Shown here: positions 57,956-64,000 of the stretch, one piece after another
How the letters are laid out: every line of letters starts with the position of its first letter
How positions within the stretch are numbered: the stretch's first letter is position 1
Origin: Nageia nagi
Taxonomy: Eukaryota; Pinophyta
Reading direction: 5' to 3'
Assembly: GCA_050084985.1 (NCBI GenBank)
Contig: JBITNC010000001.1
Span: 166,656,001-166,720,000, forward strand
Length of the DNA stretch: 64,000 bases
Notes under the pieces: generated by a model
The model's input: only the letters and a program-made list of their open reading frames with translations
Told to the model about the DNA's origin: nothing
Database searches by the model: none
Position numbers and translations under genes: made by a program

Positions 57956-60484
57956 ATCATAGTCATTTGTAGTAGGAGGAGAGAGGGAATGGAGATATGT
58001 TGAGGTAAGTAGAATTGTTGGGATCATTGTGTCAAGTATTTTGTTCCTCTTAGAGATGGTGGTATCATCTGTAACATATGTGGTTAAGGTTGCATTTTTT
58101 CCCTTAGTTATGGACTTCATCCTTTTAAGATCATCACTAGATTCATGACCCTCCAAAATAGATAAAACCCTATACGAATATTTAAAAAATCTTATCGAAT
58201 CTATTCTCATTTAATATGCAAATTCTATATTGATACAAAAATATTTTGTATTAAATTAAAATCAAATTTAATCTTATTTGATTTGGTTCTTTGGACAATA
58301 TAAATATATGAGAAGAGTAGGAAATATAGAGGGGAAGAAAGGTTAGAGATCAATGAAGATAGCCTAGTCTGTTAGGGAAACACAACCTTCTTAATTCTAG
58401 GTCGATCGAATCCTACATTCTATGTTTTATTGATTAATGTTATCTTTACCTTCAATTAGATTTATATTGCCTAAAGTTATACTTCTCTCTAATAAATTGA
58501 ATTATCTAATGGTTGGTAGGATTTTTTAAGATCAAAAGAAACCGCTAATTTATAGAGCTTCTCCTAGTACTTCCATGCTTACACATGCTTTAAGAATGTT
58601 GGTAAAGGTTAGAAAGTTTTAGTTTTACATCAAGCACTTAATAGTATTTTCATCAACAACCAATACATATAAATATATTAATAATATTAGAAGTTGCTAT
58701 TTTATTATTTAAAAATGACTTCAGATGAATACATGTAGATGTGCAGATACTTGAGAGTCTCTAAAACATGTCATTTATGTACATATATGATGGTAAGTAA
58801 TGATAAAATATTATTTCTTGATGAATATGAAAACTTATTTAGAGTAATAATAAAGAACTAAATAATAAAGTTCTAGTTAAGAATGTGTTAACTAAATTGA
58901 TAATATATCCACCAATTAGGTAAGCAATGATGAGAGTCTTCGATTATCATCTGATCAAGCCATAAGTATGTAATTAAAAAGAAATGATTGGATGAGTGCC
59001 TATTTATTTGGTGTATACATCTAGTTAGAAATATCTTAACACATGAATACTCAATTATCCAAAAATGAAGGTGATTAGGAAATCATGTAGGATAGTTAAT
59101 ATGCAAACGTTGGCCATCGATAATTATACTTTAAGCAAGTAGAGATAGTATGTTAAGAAGTTTGGGAGAAAATTCAAATGAAGCTATTAAGATTACAAAT
59201 TATGTGATCGTAGAGATTCTACCTTTCGAGGTAGTTATATACTAAATTCAAATTTTTATAAAAATAATGGATTTTATTGTTGTTACAAAGTATGAATTAA
59301 AAGATGAATGTGGGTTTTATTTTCTTAAGAATGGAAGATTATCATATCAGGGTGTAATAAAGTAATATTAGCCAGAAGATTAAAAAAATGAATAAGAATT
59401 GGATTGATTTTACTCTTATGATGATAGTAGGTCTCAAGGATTGATAGAACCATTTGAATATATACTAAAGATGTTGAGTAATTATATTTCAAAGGAAGAA
59501 AATATGGCAAATCACTACCTCCGAAGAGAAATAAATAGTAATCTAATATTAATTAATTGGCATGACCAAAGGTAAATATTTTCAATTATTTGATGACTTA
59601 GTTGATCAAGAGATATGAAGCAAATATGCAAGTTTTCTTGAGCCATAGTGAAAAGAAGATTTACTCATACTTATCAAACATAATAAAAATAATGCTCATG
59701 ATATATAATGATATTATGGTAAATGTTGACACCTTAATCTAGTCTCCCTAATATAGTCATGCTTAGTTGTAACATTACATACACATTTAATCATACTTTA
59801 TCATATTTTACCTTATTATCACATATTTCTCAAGTTATGTTCTTATTTTATGTTAGACAAACTGGAATGAATTCAAGCTTCTTACAAGGGGTCAAATGGT
59901 GGATATCAAGTTTGATATAAATGTAAGTATATCTAACCTGGAGAAATTATGTCAAGATTACATCTTGATAGCTAGGGAAAATTGAAGGGGAGATATAACA
60001 AATCAAGCCTATAATTTTGAATTTTGAATTTTTTATTTGGTTGGTATAGCTCATGGTGGGTTCCACCTTAGAGCCAAAAGTTTATAAAAAATTTAAATTC
60101 TTGACCTATGTAGCTGACCATTCAACATAAATTCAAATATATTAGTACTTTTTTCTAAAGATAATTTAGCTCATTCACCTTGAAATTATAAAACTAATAA
60201 GTAATATTACCTAAATATTCACTTATAGGCTAGCATATATATATTAAAATCCCCTATCCAGATGATACCACTGTATCGTGACATCATAGAGGAAGCAATT
60301 GTTACACAATAATATTCAATTTATGCTCTTTTTATGATATTGAGATCAAATATAATAGGTTCAAAACATCCTTACTACACTTGGGTTTGATCCTACAACT
60401 AGATCAATATCATATTTCTGCAACTGGATTAGAACCCATATCTGTTATGACACTTGAATTTAGGTTGGAACTTGCATCTACGTA
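57956..60484. other. AT-rich spacer, no recognisable gene
   Basis: About 2.5 kb with only short frames. The stretch 59,740-60,040 has LTR-like features (a purine-rich AATTGAAGGGGAGATA at 59,980) but no partner repeat in the window. Confidence 0.4.
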
Positions 60485-60965
60485 ACTAGCATTTCTTTGC
60501 AACTAGGTTGAAAGCATCTTTTTATAGCTAGGTTAGAAGTATCTTTCTACAACTATATCAGAAGCATCTTTCTACATCCAATTCATAAGCATCTTTTTGT
60601 AGTCAAGTTGGAAGCATATTTCTGCAGCTGGGTCAAAAGCATCTTTTTGTAGCTAGGTTGAAAGCATCATTTTGCAACTGGGATAAAAGCATCATTTTGC
60701 ATTTGGGTCAAAAGAATCATTTTACAATTGAGTTAGAAGCATCATTTTGCATCTGGGTGAAAAGAATCATTTTACAACTGATTCAGAAGCATCATTTTAT
60801 AGTTGAGTAAGATGCATCATTCTATAACTAGGTTAGAAGCATCATTTTGCAGTCAAGTTAGAAGCATTATTCTATAGTTAGGTCAAAAGAATCATTCTAC
60901 AGTCAGGTCAAAAGAATCTTTTTATAGTAGGGTCATAAGCATCTTTCTATAATCAAGTTAGAACC
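60485..60965. repeat. 25-bp minisatellite
   Basis: About 19 imperfect copies of a 25-bp unit such as GCATCATTTTGCAACTGGGA plus TAAAA. Variant positions shift gradually (GCATCTTT on the left, GCATCATTTT and GAATCATTTT on the right), as expected for local tandem expansion. Confidence 0.85.
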
Positions 60966-61037
60966 TATATCTAGTAGGAACATATTTTTGTATCATAAGA
61001 ATTTCCTTACAACCTGCATCTAGATAGGTGAAGGATT

Positions 61038-61530
61038 TGATCCTTAAAGAACTCAATCCTAAAATACCAAGATCTCTTTAAAGCTCACTCAATCAACAAT
61101 ATACTAAAACATAAATCAATCTCATAAAGTGATTCAAGATATAAAGTGGTTCCTCCAACTAGGAGTACATCCACTAACAAGATCTTACTTCATTCGCAAA
61201 TACAAATCTCTTACAATACTTCTATGTTCATCTCCTAATCATTATCCTAGAGCATAACTTTACTTCACAAATTGGTGAGTGACCTCAAAGACGAGGCCTT
61301 CTATTTATAGGCAAAAATCCCCTTTGGATCACCCTTTTAACCATTGTACAAAGAAATGACATGCTTCACCCTTTTTCCCAAGGGGCATGCTCATGAGATG
61401 GAGTGTAAGACAAGTTACATTATTATATTCACATAAATGCTTAAGGTATCTAGGGATATAGTTAAGTATTAGTGAATTTACAAAGAGAAACATTACAAAA
61501 TCTTATAATAATGCATTATTCATTCCAACA
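61038..61530 (-). repeat. 3' LTR of the right-hand C1 element
   Basis: About 490 bp. The right end (start of the LTR in minus sense) is certain from the polypurine tract; the left end is estimated from the 483-bp relatives. Contains a TATA-like GCCTATAAATAGAAGG. Confidence 0.75.
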
Positions 61531-62177
61531 CTTCCCTTAATCCAATATTGGGATAAAGTGAAGAAGAGAGAAAAAAGAGAGAGTAAGAGAGTTCTCTTCC
61601 ATATGTATACAATTGGAGATGAGAACTTTTACATCTTTTTGAAGTAACAAAGATCTTATTTTTAGACTCACTGCTTTAACATTTTAATAAATGGTTTATA
61701 ATATAATTATCAACCATAACTAGTTTTAATGTTCATAAAGTAGTCATCCAATTAGAAGTTGACATGATGAGTCTCCATGAGCCTACACCTTTGAAGTAAA
61801 TAACCTGTAATCATAAAAGAAACCTGCAAGTTACAAGTAGTTCAAACAATAAGATCAGTTAGATGCAAAACATTCATATCAACAAGGATAGATGAATCAA
61901 ATAATGCCATCATAAACTGATCAATGGTGCTCTATAAGTCATCAAGAAGATGCCAAGCCAATACTCATAGTCACCTATTATATAGAAAATATGTGTTAAT
62001 TATCATAAAAAAATAGAGCATAACAAAATGCACATACGAGTTCCTCACACATGGATAACTAAATAGTACAAAACATGGCTAATCAAATGCTAAAAAAATG
62101 TACACGTTCCTCACACATAGTGAACTTACCATGAAGATATAAAATAAAATCAACACTACAAAGCAAAAAAAAACCTC

Positions 62178-64000
62178 CTAGGATGAAGTGATAGCACCCC
62201 TAAGCTTACTGAATTGAGCTTCAGGAAGGTGCTTAGCAAACAAATCAATAGAGTTCAAAGTTGATGGAAAATACTCCAAATGTATAATGACATCAAGAAC
62301 CTTTTCCCTAATGAAATGGTTTTGGATTTCCATATATTTTGTTCTATGATGGAACATAAGATTCTTATCCAAATAAATAGCTGATTGATTATCTAAAGAA
62401 ATTAGAGATGGACTAGTTTGCTCATACCCAATTTCTTTTAGAATATATCTAAGCCAAATAACTTCCTAAGTTGCAACAAAAATGACTTGATATTCAACTT
62501 TTGTGGTGAAAAAAGGAATAATAGGCTACTTATTGGAATCCCAAGAGATAACACCTGAACCAATGTTGCATACATATGCAGAGGTTAATTTTCTATCATC
62601 TCTATCTCCACCATAGTCAAAATCTAAGAATCCTAAGAGAAAAATGAGGGCAAATTGGAATACTTGAGAGCAAGATCTTTCATCCCTGCAACATACCTCA
62701 AGATGTGCTTAACAACATTGAGGTGCATGACATATGATTTTTGTATGAATCATGCCATCAGATTCACTACAAAGGTAATATCTAGCTTGAAAATAGTCAA
62801 GTAAAGAAGGCTACCAATTAATTGCTTGTAATTTGTAACATCAGCCAAATGAGAGTTAGAACTAAAGGAAATAGTGATTCCAAGAGAGACTAGGATTGCA
62901 ACATGTCTACACTTCTCCATTCCAAACTTTTGTAAGATGTCTAATATATACTTGGATTGACTAAGATAAGTACAATCTTTATATTGGTACACTTGCATTC
63001 CAAGGTAGTAGTTCAAGAGACCAAGATCAATCATTTGAAATGTTGCCTTAAGTTTGGATATGCACTCTTGAATAATTTTATCATTATTTCCAATAATCAA
63101 AAGATCATCCACATAAAAGAGAATCAAGACCACATCTTTTCTCTAATTGACCACATATAGATTAGAGTCAAAAAAATATTTGAAGAAACTAATATCGATA
63201 AAGTATCCTGAAATATTCTTGTACTGGGCTCTAGGTGCTTACTTTAGTCCATACAATGACTTCTTTAGCTTGCACACAAATGAATCTTTTCCTTCCATAA
63301 CAAACCCTTTTGGTTGATTCATGTCAATTTTTACATCTAATTCACCATTGAGAAATGCATTCTTGATGTCAAGTTGAAAAAATTTCCATCCTTGAGCTAA
63401 TAAAAGAGCAAGGATTATTCTGATAATAGGCATCTTTGCCATGAGAGCAAAGCTTTCCTCATAATCCACTCCATATTTTTGAGCAAAACCTTTGGCCACT
63501 AACCTTACCTTGAATTTCTCAATATCCCCAACTGAATTGAACTTGATCTTGTAGATCCACTTATTGCCAATCACATTCTTCTTATTGGGATAAGGAACTA
63601 AGTTCTTAGTTTCATTTTTCATAAGCACCTCATACTTCACTTTCATGGCTTCCATCTGGCACTCATACTTTGAAGCTTCTTTGAATGATGAGGGCTTATT
63701 CTTATCATAAATTTTGGTAAATAAGGATTTTTTCAAGGTCATACTCCTTGTTATCCTTTGTGTTGGAGAATTTTGCTCCTAGGGTGACTTGTCTACATCA
63801 ATATCCAACTGGTTAGGTGTAGCTAATGAATCATATAGATCATCAACATCCTCATTAGAAGAAGATTCTTTAGAAAATTCATTGAACTTTACATCCCTTG
63901 ATATGAATACTAATATGTATAATGGAGAATAGAGGTTGTAGCCTCTATGCTAACTATCATAACCAATAAAGATGTATTTTTTAGCACTTTTATCCAACTT
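62178..64000 (-). pseudogene. Copia C1 reverse transcriptase and RNase H remnant
   Basis: Right to left: NKWIYKIKFNSVGDIEKFKV, RLVAKGFAQKYGVDYEESFA, FFQLDIKNAFLNGELDVKID and KDSFVCKLKKSLYGLK (63,239-63,742). A frameshift follows, then LILFYVDDLLIIGNNDKII, LLNYYLGMQVYQYKDCTYLS and YKQLIGSLLYLTIFKLDITF (62,750-63,133). RNase H ends with MEIQNHFIREKVLDVIIHLE and LFAKHLPEAQFSKLRGAI (62,178-62,372). The YVDD catalytic motif is intact but frameshifts and stops separate the blocks. Integrase sequence continues out of the window. Confidence 0.83.

Larger units (their letters stand above)
61038..64000 (-). mobile_element. Copia C1 element, 3' part, truncated by the window
   Basis: 3' LTR at 61,038-61,530 (minus strand start TGTTGGAATGAATAATGC), preceded by the polypurine tract TTAAGGGAAG at 61,531-61,540 and the same 3' untranslated region as at 13,069. 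Pol runs from 62,178 to the window end. This is the best-preserved C1 copy and serves as the reference for the others. Confidence 0.83.

Noticed and set aside
57863-58210. 115-codon minus-strand frame with Pro/Ser/His runs
   Set aside because: Its low-complexity part is the reverse of the GGA tract and the rest has no recognisable domain.
59740-60040. Possible LTR
   Set aside because: Only a purine-rich tract suggests this; there is no second copy, primer site or target duplication in the window.
1-64000. tRNA, rRNA or other structured RNA genes
   Set aside because: None was recognised by eye. The tRNA-like matches are only short primer-binding sites of retroelements.

Overview
This window is plant nuclear DNA. 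It is AT-rich, packed with old and heavily mutated transposable elements, and carries one gene that looks intact: a three-exon WRKY transcription factor at about 54.2-55.2 kb. Many diverged layers of LTR retrotransposon, long non-coding spacers and a single isolated gene suggest a large, slowly purged genome. A gymnosperm, perhaps a conifer, would fit, but no single sequence proves this.

Layout. 0.6-8.1 kb: a complete LTR retrotransposon (called G1, minus strand) with gag but no recognisable pol, and a plant-mobile-domain gene on the opposite strand. 9.9-13.1 kb: gag and LTR remnants of related elements (G2a, G2b). 13.1-23.5 kb: a nest of Ty1/copia pieces (family C1) in both orientations, including a 483-bp solo LTR inside another LTR of its own family. 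23.5-25.9 kb: a second copia family (C2) interrupted by a third (C3, 25.9-29.3 kb). 29.7-33.5 kb: a decayed hAT transposase between short-period repeat arrays. 33.6-43.6 kb: a second gag-only LTR element with an antisense mobile-domain remnant (G3, 34,853-42,481), inserted with a perfect 5-bp target duplication into an oppositely oriented relative (G4). 43.6-47.9 kb: a decayed intron-containing gene with its own TATA box and GATGATCATCT-type arrays. 48.1-49.1 kb: the start of a fourth copia element (C4). 49.6-49.9 kb: one end of a CACTA-type DNA transposon. 50.7-53.6 kb: a 5'-truncated LINE with its poly(A) tail. 54.2-55.2 kb: the WRKY gene. 55.9-56.5 kb: a MITE-like element. 57.6-58.0 kb: CA/CG-rich and purine-rich tracts. 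60.5-61.0 kb: a 25-bp minisatellite. 61.0-64.0 kb: another C1 copia element running off the window.

How it fits together. Only the WRKY gene is likely to make a functional host protein. The rest is a record of insertion, nesting, recombination and point-mutation decay; many stop codons sit where family members have Gln or Trp, as expected from C-to-T mutation of methylated repeats. The most unusual theme is repeated pairing of gag-only LTR elements with an antisense mobile-domain gene, in one case with its own TATA box and splice-like sites. Similarity statements come from reading translations and motifs by eye, not from a database search.
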